A stretch of DNA of 64,000 nucleotides. It comes from Ga0077527 sp964433345. Lineage in GTDB: Bacteria; Pseudomonadota; Gammaproteobacteria; Burkholderiales; SG8-41. Below, piece after piece: positions 7,159 through 15,615 of the stretch (its first letter is position 1; each line of letters starts with the position of its first letter). The stretch is taken from NCBI GenBank assembly GCA_964433345.1, contig CAYSQJ010000004.1, positions 62,001-126,000 of the forward strand, written 5' to 3'. The notes beneath the pieces were generated by a model. It made no database searches and was not told where the DNA came from. It was given only the letters and a program-made list of their open reading frames with translations. Both the position numbers and the translations under genes were made by a program.

Positions 7159-8379
7159 TCAGCGGGGCTTGCGCGCTTTGCGGCCGACGAGTCCGGTGAT
7201 GTGCGCGATGATCTGCCGTGCCACGATGTCTTTCAGCGCGCGCGGCAGGCGGTGGGTGCCGGCATCGTCGAGCAGCGACACTTCGTTGTCGTCGGCGCCG
7301 ATCGCGTTCTGTGCGAGGTTGGCGATCATCAGCCCGACTTTCTTGCGCCGGCGCTTCTCGTCGGCATAGGCGTCGAGGTTGCGGCTCTCGGCGGCGAAGC
7401 CGACGCAGAAGGGCGGCTTCGGCCGCGCGGCGACCCAGCCGAGGATGTCCGGGTTGGGCACGAAGCTGAGCGTTAGTGCGGCTTCGTCGGTTTTCTTGAT
7501 CTTGTGCTGGCGCGGCTTGCTCACGCGATAGTCGGCGACGGCGGCGACGCCGATGAAGATGTCGGCTTTGGCAACATGCTTTTTCACGGCGTCGAACATT
7601 TCCGTCGCGGTCTGCACGCGTTCGACTCGGGTGCCGGCCGGTGCCGCGAGGCTGACCGGACCGGAGACCAGCGTGACCTCGGCACCGGCGGCGATCGCAG
7701 CACGGGCGATGGCATAACCCATCTTGCCCGAGCTGCGGTTGGTCATGCCGCGCACCGCATCGATCGGCTCGAAGGTCGGGCCCGCGGTCATCAGCACGCG
7801 CTTGCCGGTGAGGGTTTTGGGTTCGAGAAAGGCGCTGATCGCTTCGGCGAGTTCGGCGGCTTCGAGCATGCGACCCATGCCGGTTTCGCCGCAGGCCTGG
7901 TCGCCGCTGTCGGGACCGAGGACGGTGACGCCGTCGCGCCCGAGCTGGGCGACGTTGCGCTGCGTGGCCGGGTGTTCCCACATCTGGCGGTTCATCGCCG
8001 GCGCAACGATCAGCGGGCAGTCGCGAGCGAGGCATAGCGTCGACAGCAGGTCGTCGGCGAGCCCGTGCACGCACTTGGCAATGAAGTTGGCGGTGGCCGG
8101 CGCGACAACGATGGCATCCTTGTCGCGCGACAGCTCGATGTGCGGCATGCCGTTGGCGATGCGGCCGTCCCACATGTCGGTGTAGACCGGATGGCCGGAC
8201 AGCGCCTGCAGGGTGGCCGGTGTGATGAAGCCGCAGGCGGCCTCGGTCATCACCACCTGCACTTCGATGCCGCGGTCACCCAGCCGGCGTACCAGTTCCG
8301 CTGCCTTGTACGCGGCGACGCCGCCGGTGATCCCGAGCAGGACTTTTTTTCTTGCAAATTTGCTTTGAATATCAGGCAC
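7159..8379 (-). CDS. coaBC: Bifunctional phosphopantothenoylcysteine decarboxylase / phosphopantothenate-cysteine ligase
   Basis: A 406-residue CoA-biosynthesis enzyme. The N-terminal flavoprotein CoaC domain (about residues 1-190) starts LLGITGGVAAYKAAELVRRL and contains the PAMNRQMWEHPA substrate-clamp motif. The CoaB domain (about 195-400) begins VLMTAGPTFEPIDAVRGMTNRSSGKMGYAIA, the signature of the ligase. Together they turn 4'-phosphopantothenate plus Cys into 4'-phosphopantetheine. panB and panC lie 14 kb downstream in this window, so much of the pantothenate/CoA route is covered. The ATG at 8377-8379 is the family start. radC begins divergently about 110 bases away. Confidence 0.96.
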   Translation of the reverse strand: MPDIQSKFARKKVLLGITGGVAAYKAAELVRRLGDRGIEVQVVMTEAACGFITPATLQALSGHPVYTDMWDGRIANGMPHIELSRDKDAIVVAPATANFIAKCVHGLADDLLSTLCLARDCPLIVAPAMNRQMWEHPATQRNVAQLGRDGVTVLGPDSGDQACGETGMGRMLEAAELAEAISAFLEPKTLTGKRVLMTAGPTFEPIDAVRGMTNRSSGKMGYAIARAAIAAGAEVTLVSGPVSLAAPAGTRVERVQTATEMFDAVKKHVAKADIFIGVAAVADYRVSKPRQHKIKKTDEAALTLSFVPNPDILGWVAARPKPPFCVGFAAESRNLDAYADEKRRRKKVGLMIANLAQNAIGADDNEVSLLDDAGTHRLPRALKDIVARQIIAHITGLVGRKARKPR

Positions 8380-8487
8380 GTAGCGTTTCCTCGGCAGGGG
8401 TTCGCAAGTGTAACTGCAATTTCAGCGGCGGGTAAACCGGGCCCGCTGCGGCGCGTTCAGGAATAAACCCCTTCGGAGTGCCGCGCA

Positions 8488-9162
8488 ATGGCAATCACTG
8501 ACTGGCCGCTGGATGACCGTCCGCGCGAGAAGCTGCTGGCCAAGGGGCCGCAGAGCCTGTCCGATGCCGAACTGGTCGCGATATTCCTGCGCACCGGCGT
8601 GCGCGGCAAAACCGCTGTCGAAGTGGCGCGCGAACAGTTGCAGCGTTTCGGTTCGCTTTCGGCCCTGGCCGGCGCAGCCAACGAGGCCTTCTGCGCGAGC
8701 CCCGGGCTCGGACCGGCGAAATACGCCCAGCTGCAGGCGGCGCTGGAGATTGCACGGCGCACGCTGCGCGAGAAGCTCGATGCCGGCGCCGCCTTGAGCG
8801 GGCCAGGTGCGGTGCGCGATTACCTGCGGCTGATGCTGCATGCGCGGCCGCATGAGGTGTTCGTGGTGGTGTTCCTCGATGCACAGCACCGCGTAGTGGC
8901 CTCGGAAGAGCTGTTCCGCGGCACTCTGACCCAGACCAGCGTCTATCCGCGGGAGGTGGTCAAGCGCGCCTTGCACCACAATGCCGCGGCGGTGATCCTG
9001 GCGCATAACCACCCCTCGGGCGTGGCCGAGCCGAGCCGCGCCGACGAGGCGCTTACCGCCGCGCTGAAGCAGGCGCTGGGACTGGTCGACGTGCGGGTGC
9101 TGGACCATTTTGTGGTGGCAGGCGACGGCGCTCTCTCGTTTGCCGAGCGCGGATTGTTATAA
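8488..9162 (+). CDS. radC: RadC-family JAB/MPN domain protein
   Basis: A 224-residue protein. The N-terminal part (about 1-90) has the helix-hairpin-helix-like UPF0758 region. The C-terminal JAMM/MPN domain has the metal motif HNHPSG (about 173-178) followed by S-x-x-D (EPSRAD), plus the upstream Glu in EVFVVVF. RadC was historically linked to DNA repair; its biochemical role is unproven. It is divergent from coaBC, a classic proteobacterial order, and lies just before rpmB-rpmG as in E. coli. Just after the stop codon begins an AT-rich island (9161-9185). Confidence 0.93.
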   Translation: MAITDWPLDDRPREKLLAKGPQSLSDAELVAIFLRTGVRGKTAVEVAREQLQRFGSLSALAGAANEAFCASPGLGPAKYAQLQAALEIARRTLREKLDAGAALSGPGAVRDYLRLMLHARPHEVFVVVFLDAQHRVVASEELFRGTLTQTSVYPREVVKRALHHNAAAVILAHNHPSGVAEPSRADEALTAALKQALGLVDVRVLDHFVVAGDGALSFAERGLL

Positions 9163-9180
9163 GTATTTGTTTTTATTGAA
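9161..9180 (+). repeat. AT-island motif copy (AAGTATTTGTTTTTATTGAA)
   Basis: Contains AAGTATTTGTTTTTA, repeated exactly at 41996-42010, and TTGTTTTTATTGA (9167-9179), repeated exactly at 11164 on the same strand and at 35945 on the other strand. Confidence 0.7.
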
Positions 9181-9222
9181 TTATGTGTTTTCCCTGGGAT
9201 TTGCGCCGAGGGCTCTTACGGC

Positions 9223-9252
9223 TTGAGGCGAAGGGCGGTTCCGGTGTATGAT
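9223..9252 (+). promoter_or_regulatory. Sigma-70 promoter of rpmB-rpmG
   Basis: TTGAGG (9223-9228), an 18-base spacer, and TATGAT (9247-9252). The start near 9259 gives a leader of about 25 bases with a GGAG ribosome site. Confidence 0.65.
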
Positions 9253-9283
9253 CCGCCCTTTTCTGAATTTGCGGAGCACAGCC

Positions 9284-9520
9284 ATGCCTCGGGTCTGCGA
9301 CGTCACCGGCAAGAAGCCGATGATCGGGAACAATGTTTCCCATGCCAACAACAAGACGAAGCGGCGTTTCCTGCCCAACCTGCACAAGCGCCGGTTCTGG
9401 GTCGAGAGCGAGAACCGCTGGGTCAGCCTGCGCGTATCGAACGCCGGCCTGCGTACCATCGACCGCAAGGGCATCGATGTCGTGCTCTCCGACCTGCGCG
9501 AGCAGGGCATGAATATCTGA
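9284..9520 (+). CDS. rpmB: 50S ribosomal protein L28
   Basis: A 78-residue basic ribosomal protein starting MPRVCDVTGKKPMIGNNVSHANNKTKRRF, the invariant L28 N-terminus. The length matches the family. An in-frame ATG at 9248 overlaps the -10 element and is not a credible start. It is co-transcribed with rpmG 10 bases downstream. Confidence 0.98.
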   Translation: MPRVCDVTGKKPMIGNNVSHANNKTKRRFLPNLHKRRFWVESENRWVSLRVSNAGLRTIDRKGIDVVLSDLREQGMNI

Positions 9521-9530
9521 GGAGCAGACC

Positions 9531-9686
9531 ATGCGTGACAAAATCAAGCTCGAATCCACTGCCGGCACCGGCCACTTCTACACCACCACCAAGAACAAGC
9601 GCACGATGACCGAGAAGATGGAGATCAAGAAGTTCGATCCTGTCGCTCGCAAACATGTGGTGTACAAGGAAGCCAAGATCAAGTAA
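9531..9686 (+). CDS. rpmG: 50S ribosomal protein L33
   Basis: A 51-residue protein beginning MRDKIKLESTAGTGHFYTTT and ending KHVVYKEAKIK. It is the Cys-free form of L33 that does not bind zinc. A strong GAGGAG ribosome site lies just upstream, and an intrinsic terminator follows within 25 bases. Confidence 0.97.
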   Translation: MRDKIKLESTAGTGHFYTTTKNKRTMTEKMEIKKFDPVARKHVVYKEAKIK

Positions 9687-9709
9687 ACGCCGCGCCAGCG
9701 GCAATGAAG

Positions 9710-9733
9710 AACCCGCCGTCAGGCGGGTTTTTT
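9710..9733 (+). terminator. Intrinsic terminator of rpmB-rpmG
   Basis: Stem AACCCGCC/GGCGGGTT with loop GTCA, followed by a run of T. An almost identical stem recurs at 9837. Confidence 0.9.
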
Positions 9734-9836
9734 ATTGCCGCAAGAGCTCTTCCCATCCGGCAACTCGTGAAAAACAGGCATGAGGCATGCGCGCGGCCAG
9801 CCAGGATCAAGCGCAGAGTGCTAAACCAGTAGCAAC

Positions 9837-9866
9837 AAAAAACCCGCCTTTCGGCGGGTTTTTTTT
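9837..9866. terminator. Bidirectional terminator at the 3' end of the desaturase gene
   Basis: A-run, stem AACCCGCC/GGCGGGTT with loop TTTC, then T-run. It sits 27 bases past the desaturase stop on the minus strand and can serve both convergent units. The 100 bases between this and the first terminator hold nothing I recognise. Confidence 0.88.
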
Positions 9867-9892
9867 AGCACTGTGCCGTCAGGCGCGGTGCT

Positions 9893-11053
9893 TCAGGCAT
9901 AGCAGCGCAGCTGGCGGGAAAACTGCTGCAGGGCTTCGATGCCGCTCGCTTCGGCGCGGTGGCACCAGTCCTCGAGCTGCTTGACGAGCTGCTCCTTGGA
10001 CGCAGTGGAACGCTGCCACAGCTGCGCGAGTTCGTCGCGCATGGTGTAGACCGTGGCGAGTACGCTGCTGTGGCGGATCACCGCTTCGCGCTGTTCCAGT
10101 TCGGCGGCAGGCAACGCGGCCTTGTCGATATGCAGCCAGCGCTTGAGCTTGCCGGTGTCGACGCTGATGGCATGCTTCTTCAGGGTCTGAAGTTCAGCGG
10201 CGCAGGTCGCACGCAGCGAGGCGGTGTATTTCGCCAGCACCTCGTAGCGGTGAGTGGCGATGGCCTGCAGGGTGGCAAGGTCGCAACGGGTTTTCGAATT
10301 GTCGAGCATCAGCTTCGGTGCAACCTTCTTCACTTTCGCCAGCCCCATCATCTCGAGGATGCGGATATAGAGCCAGCCGATGTCGAATTCGTACCAGCGA
10401 TTCGACAGCTTGGCCGATGTGGCGTAGGCGTGGTGGTTGTTGTGCAGTTCCTCGCCGCCGATCAGGATGCCCCAGGGGAATACGTTGGTGCTCGAGTCCT
10501 CGGGCTGGAAATTGCGGTAGCCCCAGTAGTGGCCCACGCCATTGATGATGCCGGCGGCCATGAACGGGATCCAGGCCATCTGCACCGCCCAGATTGTCAG
10601 GCCGATCGGCCCGAACAGCACAAGGTTAATTACCAGCATCGAGCCGATGCCCCAGCGGTCATGGCTGTAGAGCTTGCGCTCGAGCCAGTCGTCCGGGGTG
10701 CCGTAGCCGTAGCGGTCCAGGGTTTCCTGGTTGCGGCCTTCCTTGCGGTAGAGCTCGGCGCCTTGCAGCAGTACTTTGCGGATGCCGTAGATCTGCGGGC
10801 TGTGCGGATCCTCGACGGTCTCGCACTTGGCGTGGTGCTTGCGGTGGATGGCCGTCCAGTGCTTGGTCAGCATGCCGGTGGTCAGCCACAGCCAGAAGCG
10901 GAAGAAATGGGCAGGGATCGGGTGCAGGTCCAGCGCGCGGTGCGCGGAATGGCGGTGCAGGTAAATCGTGACGGCGGCAATCGTGATGTGGGTGAGCACC
11001 AGCGCATACACAACATAGCCCCACCACGGCAGATCCAGAACCCCTGTAAACAT
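9893..11053 (-). CDS. Membrane fatty-acid (delta-9-type) desaturase
   Basis: A 386-residue di-iron desaturase of the acyl-CoA/acyl-lipid family. The three histidine boxes are HRHSAH (33-38), HRKHH (70-74) and HNNHH (204-208), set among four hydrophobic spans (about 13-32, 50-62, 138-156, 160-174). The ATG at 11051-11053 follows GAGGAG at good distance; the frame upstream of it is promoter. After the last box there is a polar, helical C-terminal region of about 175 residues, which is long but occurs in proteobacterial members. It would introduce a double bond into a membrane acyl chain. The upstream region is AT-rich and carries one copy of the AT-island motif. Confidence 0.9.
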   Translation of the reverse strand: MFTGVLDLPWWGYVVYALVLTHITIAAVTIYLHRHSAHRALDLHPIPAHFFRFWLWLTTGMLTKHWTAIHRKHHAKCETVEDPHSPQIYGIRKVLLQGAELYRKEGRNQETLDRYGYGTPDDWLERKLYSHDRWGIGSMLVINLVLFGPIGLTIWAVQMAWIPFMAAGIINGVGHYWGYRNFQPEDSSTNVFPWGILIGGEELHNNHHAYATSAKLSNRWYEFDIGWLYIRILEMMGLAKVKKVAPKLMLDNSKTRCDLATLQAIATHRYEVLAKYTASLRATCAAELQTLKKHAISVDTGKLKRWLHIDKAALPAAELEQREAVIRHSSVLATVYTMRDELAQLWQRSTASKEQLVKQLEDWCHRAEASGIEALQQFSRQLRCYA

Positions 11054-11163
11054 TGAACTCCTCGCTTTTTGACGCGTTAAAACAATATCAAGCAGTGTAC
11101 TGAAGAACCTTGCCCCGGGATAGTCCAAGGGCTGAAATATAATTTGAACTAAAATCTATCCTA

Positions 11164-11177
11164 TTGTTTTTATTGAT
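11164..11177 (+). repeat. AT-island motif copy (TTGTTTTTATTGAT)
   Basis: Within an AT-rich stretch (about 11138-11197) between the desaturase promoter region and the 3' end of the mscS-type gene. It shares 13 exact bases with 9167-9179 and 14 with the reverse complement of 35944-35957. Confidence 0.7.
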
Positions 11178-11191
11178 TAAAATAACTATTT

Positions 11192-12484
11192 TTAAGTTGT
11201 GGTTTTAACGTTGCCAAGCACCCGGATTTCGCGCTGGGGGAAGGGGATTTCGATGCCCTGTGCCTGGAACTCGCGCCAGATCGTGGCGTAGAGGTCGGAG
11301 CGCAGGCCGGCGACTCCCTGGTCCGGATCGCCAACCCAGACTCCCAGTTCGAGGTTGATGCCGCTGTCGGCGAAGGTCACGATCAGGGCGCCGGGCGCCG
11401 GATCCTTCAGCACCCGCGGGTGGGCGATTGCCGCATCGACCATGATTTTCCGCGCGAGATCAAGGTCGGTGGCGTAGGCCACCTGTATCGGCAGTCCGAC
11501 GCGCACCTTGCGATCGGAAAAGGAATGGTTCAGCACCGTCGAGGTGATGATGGTTTCGTTGGGAATGATTGCTTCGAGCCCGCCGAGGCTGCGCACAACG
11601 ACATAGCGCGCGGTCATCCGGGTCAGTGTGCCGGTATGTTCGCCGATGGTGACCAGGTCGCCGAGGCTCACCGAGCGGTCCATCAGGATAATGAAGCCGC
11701 TGATGTAGTTGGCGGCAATCTTCTGCAGGCCGAAGCCGATGCCGACACCGAGCATGCCACCGAAGACCGAGAGCACCGTGAGGTCGATGCCCACCGCGGG
11801 CAGCGCGACCAGGATGGCAGCCAGCAGCAGCAGGGTCTGCGCAAGTTTCGAAAACATCACCCTCAGGTTGACCTGCATGGTGGTGGCGCGCATCAGCCGT
11901 GATTCGATCAGTTGGCCCAGCCACATCGCTACCAGGATGGTGACGATCACCGACAGCGTGCCCTGCAGCACCAGCAGCAGCGAGAACCTCTGCTCGCCCA
12001 GCGTGAAACCGATTTCGAGCAGGGCTTCGCGCACGTATGGCCAGAGTCCTGTCAGGTATATCGCGACACCGCCCCAGGCCACCCAGCTGATCCAGCGCTC
12101 GGAGGCACGCAGCCAGGCGCTGGGCGCGAAGGTGTGGCGCATGATGTAGATCGACATCCGGATCAGCGCCATCGCCAGCAGCAGTGCTGCCGCGACATTG
12201 AGCAGGTGGGTGCTGTGCCAGTGGCGCAGCACGGCCTTGGCGACCAGCACCAGCACCAGCGCGGACAGCGGGAACATCAGCCGTTTCAGGCTGCCGATGC
12301 CCAGCGCCTGCGTGGCATCGGCCGGCGCGCGGCCGAGCAGCCTGCGGTCGTAGTAGTGCGACAGCAGCCAGCCGGCAGCGATGCAGGCGACAAGGGTGCC
12401 AACCTGCCAGAGCATACTGACGCTCTGCAGGTCGGCCCACAGGTCAAGCAGCAGGGCCTGGAATTCGGAGGATGCGGACATCAA
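11192..12484 (-). CDS. MscS-family mechanosensitive ion channel
   Basis: A 430-residue channel protein with about five N-terminal membrane spans before the MscS core. The pore-lining helix is in the Gly-rich FGGMLGVGIGFGLQKIAANYISG segment (about residues 240-262), followed by the beta domain with ILMDRSVSLGDLVTI and the cytoplasmic cage (up to IEIPFPQREIRVL at the end). It is longer than E. coli MscS (286) and resembles the multi-span MscS-like group. It would release solutes upon hypo-osmotic shock. It is read in the same direction as rsmB but with a gap of about 70 bases. The last codons run into the AT-rich island. Confidence 0.9.
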   Translation of the reverse strand: MMSASSEFQALLLDLWADLQSVSMLWQVGTLVACIAAGWLLSHYYDRRLLGRAPADATQALGIGSLKRLMFPLSALVLVLVAKAVLRHWHSTHLLNVAAALLLAMALIRMSIYIMRHTFAPSAWLRASERWISWVAWGGVAIYLTGLWPYVREALLEIGFTLGEQRFSLLLVLQGTLSVIVTILVAMWLGQLIESRLMRATTMQVNLRVMFSKLAQTLLLLAAILVALPAVGIDLTVLSVFGGMLGVGIGFGLQKIAANYISGFIILMDRSVSLGDLVTIGEHTGTLTRMTARYVVVRSLGGLEAIIPNETIITSTVLNHSFSDRKVRVGLPIQVAYATDLDLARKIMVDAAIAHPRVLKDPAPGALIVTFADSGINLELGVWVGDPDQGVAGLRSDLYATIWREFQAQGIEIPFPQREIRVLGNVKTTT

Positions 12485-12555
12485 GACGCTTCGGAGGTTT
12501 TACCGCGGCCGCAGTGGCGCGCTGCAAATCATGTTAGCACGGCGCAGCATGCGGT

Positions 12556-13845
12556 TCAGCCGGGGATTCGTTCCATCGTGGCAGCGAAAAATCCATCGGT
12601 GTTGTGCAACTGCGGCCACAGCTGCAGATATTCCCCGCATTTGACCTCGATGTCCTGGCGGCGCAGCAGCTCACCGCAATCGAGGGCCCTGAATTCCGGA
12701 TGTGCAGAGAGGAATGCGGCGACGATGTCGCGGTTCTCCTCCGCGAGCAGGCTGCAGGTGGCATAGACCAGCCGGCCGCCGGGCTTGACCAGTCGCGCAG
12801 CCGATTTGAGGATGGCCGCCTGCTTGACGACCAGTTCGGCAACACTCTCCGGCGACTGGCGGAACTTGAGGTCGGGGTTGCGGCGCAGCGTGCCGAGCCC
12901 GCTGCAGGGCGCGTCGACCAGCACGCGGTCGATCTTGCCGGCGAGGCGCTTGACCTTGGTGTCGTTCTCGTGTGCGATCACCAGCGGATGCACATTGGAC
13001 AGACCGGAGCGTTTCAGCCGCGGCTTGAGCCGGTCAAGCCGCTTCTGCGACACGTCGAAGGCGTAGAGGCGGCCCTGGGAGTTCATCATCGCGCCGAGCA
13101 TCAGCGTCTTGCCGCCGGCCCCGGCGCAGAAATCGACGACAAGGTCGCTGCGCCGTGGTGCCAGCAGGTAACCGAGCAGCTGGCTGCCTTCGTCCTGCAC
13201 TTCGATGGTGCCGTCGGCAAACAGCGGGTGGCGGTTGATCGACGGCTTGCCTTTGACGCGGATGCCGACCGGTGACCAGGGCGTGGCTGCCGCCGGCAAC
13301 CCGTTTTTGTTGAGGGTGGTGAGCACCGCATCGCGGTTGCCGCGCAGGGTGTTGACGCGCAGGTCCAGCGGCGCCGGTTCCTGCAGCGCGCGGCCCAGGG
13401 CGCGGATGAAATCTGCATCATGTGCGGCGAGCAGCCGGTCGACGACCCACTGCGGCAGGTCGGCCTCGACGCTCAGCGGATATTCCGAAACCGGCTGCGC
13501 GCGGCGTGCGTTGAGCCAGTCGGATTCGGCAGCGCTGCAAAGGGACGAGATATCGCGACTGCTGAAGCCGGCGATACGCGTCAGCCACAGCAGCACCAGC
13601 TGTGCCGGCGTGGCGCCGGGAGCGATGTGGTCGAGCAGCATTTTCCGCCGCAGTACCCCGAACACGGTTTCGGCGACGAAGGCGCGATCCTGCGGGCCGA
13701 GAACATGGCGTTCACGGAAATAGCGGCTCAGCACGGCATCGGCGGGATAAGTGAAGGCCAGCACGCGCGACAGCGCATGGGCGGTGTCGGCGAGGCGCAG
13801 TGCATTCGGGATGCGCGCGGGGGATTCGGATGCTGCGGGTTTCAT
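12556..13845 (-). CDS. rsmB: 16S rRNA (cytosine-967-C5)-methyltransferase
   Basis: A 429-residue RsmB. The N-terminal NusB-like RNA-binding domain covers about residues 10-140. The Rossmann methyltransferase domain has motif I VVDFCAGAGGKTLMLGA, and both cysteines of the m5C mechanism are seen in DAPCSGLGTLRRNPD and YATCSLLAEEN. It methylates C967 of 16S rRNA with SAM. Its ATG at 13843-13845 overlaps the stop of the upstream DUF3108 gene (ATGA), so the two are coupled; the frame further upstream is not used. Confidence 0.94.
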   Translation of the reverse strand: MKPAASESPARIPNALRLADTAHALSRVLAFTYPADAVLSRYFRERHVLGPQDRAFVAETVFGVLRRKMLLDHIAPGATPAQLVLLWLTRIAGFSSRDISSLCSAAESDWLNARRAQPVSEYPLSVEADLPQWVVDRLLAAHDADFIRALGRALQEPAPLDLRVNTLRGNRDAVLTTLNKNGLPAAATPWSPVGIRVKGKPSINRHPLFADGTIEVQDEGSQLLGYLLAPRRSDLVVDFCAGAGGKTLMLGAMMNSQGRLYAFDVSQKRLDRLKPRLKRSGLSNVHPLVIAHENDTKVKRLAGKIDRVLVDAPCSGLGTLRRNPDLKFRQSPESVAELVVKQAAILKSAARLVKPGGRLVYATCSLLAEENRDIVAAFLSAHPEFRALDCGELLRRQDIEVKCGEYLQLWPQLHNTDGFFAATMERIPG

Positions 13846-14894
13846 GGATTGCCGACCTGTATTTCGCTGACCAGCTGTTCGCCCGACAGCTCGCCTTCGC
13901 GGTTGAAGAAACGGATGCGCACCGGCAGATTGCGGTAGTCGGAGGCGAGCCACAATGCCATGCTTTCCTGCCCGGCCGTGCGCACCTGCACCACCGGCAC
14001 TGCGAACAACCGTCCCAGCGGCGTTTCGATGGGTTCGGCCGGCAGCACGTCAAAGCTGACCATCTCGAGCCGGCTGCCGCGGGTGAAGGGCAGCGTGATG
14101 CGGCCGGGTGCGGGCAGCGACAGCGCAAGGTTATAGGTGAAGCTGATCCAGTCCTGGCTGCCGGCGGGCAGTTCGACCGTGGTCTGCTGCGGCAGGCGGC
14201 CCAGCCGCAGGCGTTTCTCGTCCCAGTTGAACACAGCCTGTGCTTCCTCGCTGCGGCTGCCGCGCTTGATGCTGGCGAGAAAACGATCGGGGCGCAGGCC
14301 GTCGGCAACTATCGAACCCTGGCTGAGGTAGCGATAGCGGTGAGGTCTGAACAGTTCGACGAGGCCGGTGCTCTCGGACTGGCTGGCCGCCATGTAACGC
14401 TCACCCTCGAACTCCCAGCTCTGCACAGTACGACCCACCGGCGACTGGTCCGGACCCATGGTCAGCAGGTAGGTGATACGGCCCTTGCGCGGGAAGCCGG
14501 GCAGTGGTGGCGCCTCGGGTTCACGGAACATCGTCGGTTCGGCACTGGCAACCACGGCAGTTTCGGCGGCAGCCGGCGGCGCCCCGGCTTCCGGCGAAGT
14601 CAGTGGCTCGGCGTAAGGCATGGGTTCCGGAATGATCACCGGCTCGGACGTCACGGTACGGGGCAGTGCGGCCACGCGTTGCGGCGGCTGCGGTGTTGGC
14701 TGCGCCTTGCGCGGGGCGGCGGGTTCCGGTTTTGCCTGAGGCGCCGGCGGCAGGGGTTCCAGTCTTGCGTTCAGGGTCAGCAATGGTGCGGCGGGCTCAG
14801 GTGCGGAAACCGGAATGCCGCCGAGCAACGCGGCATGTGCGGCCATTGACAGGGTTGCAGCGGCAAGCAGGCGTTTCGAGGGGTTGGTACGCAT
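13842..14894 (-). CDS. DUF3108 protein with Pro-rich linker (envelope)
   Basis: A 350-residue protein with an N-terminal signal or anchor (residues about 8-24), a long Pro/Ala-rich linker (about 30-125) and a C-terminal DUF3108 domain (about 130-345) recognisable by YLLTMGPDQSPVGRTVQSWEF and the IRFFNREGELSGEQLVSE end. The architecture resembles a TonB-like anchored periplasmic protein. The function of DUF3108 is unknown. It is one of two DUF3108 genes in tandem between purN and rsmB, an order shared by many betaproteobacteria; coupling to rsmB is by a 4-base overlap. Confidence 0.85.
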   Translation of the reverse strand: MRTNPSKRLLAAATLSMAAHAALLGGIPVSAPEPAAPLLTLNARLEPLPPAPQAKPEPAAPRKAQPTPQPPQRVAALPRTVTSEPVIIPEPMPYAEPLTSPEAGAPPAAAETAVVASAEPTMFREPEAPPLPGFPRKGRITYLLTMGPDQSPVGRTVQSWEFEGERYMAASQSESTGLVELFRPHRYRYLSQGSIVADGLRPDRFLASIKRGSRSEEAQAVFNWDEKRLRLGRLPQQTTVELPAGSQDWISFTYNLALSLPAPGRITLPFTRGSRLEMVSFDVLPAEPIETPLGRLFAVPVVQVRTAGQESMALWLASDYRNLPVRIRFFNREGELSGEQLVSEIQVGNP

Positions 14895-14904
14895 GGCCTG
14901 CCGG

Positions 14905-15615
14905 TCAGCGCATGTCCAGCCGCGAGATCAGCTGTTCGTAGCGACTGCCATCGTCCTCGACGATGCGCATTTTCACCGGCATCAGGCGATGGTCTCGGGC
15001 GAGCCAGATCTCGTTCGCGGTTTCGCCGGGCCGGTGACGGCGGACCAGGTGCAGGACTTCGAAGCGTCCCAGCGGGGTGTCGATTGCCGTTTCGGGGCCG
15101 AGGGCGTAGCGGTAATGATCGAGCTTGCGGCCGTTGGTCATCGCGAATTCCAGACCGCTCAGCCTCTCCGCATCGAGGAACAGGAACTGGTACATCGCCG
15201 ACAGCCGGTCCTGGGTGCCCGGCGGCAGCGCGACGCTCTCGCTACGGCCGTCATGGTGCAGCGTCAATGTGCGTGCAGGCCAGTCGAAATCGGCCAACAC
15301 GCGCCGTTCCTCGCGGCCTCCGCGGACAGCGTCATAGGACTTTGGCCGCAGGCCCTCGTCATCGACACTTCCGCTGCTGGTTACACGGCCGGGCTGCCGC
15401 TGGACCAGTGCGAACAGGCCCACGGCATGGGTTTCACTGACAGCGCGATAACCGCCGTCACGAATTTCGAAGTTTTCGTGGATCACCCCGACCTGGGCGC
15501 CGTTCAGTGACAGCACATACTCGGCCCGGATCACTGCCGGCGGACTGGTTGTCGCCGCTGCGGGTTGCAGCAGCGTCGCCGTCAGCAGGATTGCGGCGAT
15601 GAGGGTTCTAGGCAT
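14905..15615 (-). CDS. DUF3108 secreted protein
   Basis: A 236-residue protein with a signal peptide (MPRTLIAAILLTATLLQPAAA, residues 1-21). The mature part is a DUF3108 domain, e.g. AEYVLSLNGAQVGVIHENFEI and the end LVRRHRPGETANEIWLARDH then MPVKMRIVEDDGSRYEQLIS. It is paralogous to the next gene but lacks the Pro-rich linker. The start is the ATG at 15613-15615, which overlaps the purN end by 8 bases; the frame upstream lies inside purN. Function unknown; envelope localisation is inferred from the signal peptide. Confidence 0.86.
   Translation of the reverse strand: MPRTLIAAILLTATLLQPAAATTSPPAVIRAEYVLSLNGAQVGVIHENFEIRDGGYRAVSETHAVGLFALVQRQPGRVTSSGSVDDEGLRPKSYDAVRGGREERRVLADFDWPARTLTLHHDGRSESVALPPGTQDRLSAMYQFLFLDAERLSGLEFAMTNGRKLDHYRYALGPETAIDTPLGRFEVLHLVRRHRPGETANEIWLARDHRLMPVKMRIVEDDGSRYEQLISRLDMR

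Noticed and set aside
7121..8173. Long minus-strand Arg-rich open frame inside coaBC
   Set aside because: It is a shadow frame of coaBC: low-complexity Arg/Ala composition, no family motif, while the coaBC frame has all signatures. The same applies to long frames opposite other GC-rich genes, e.g. 13800-14849, 17416-18441, 19865-21445 and 53788-55371.
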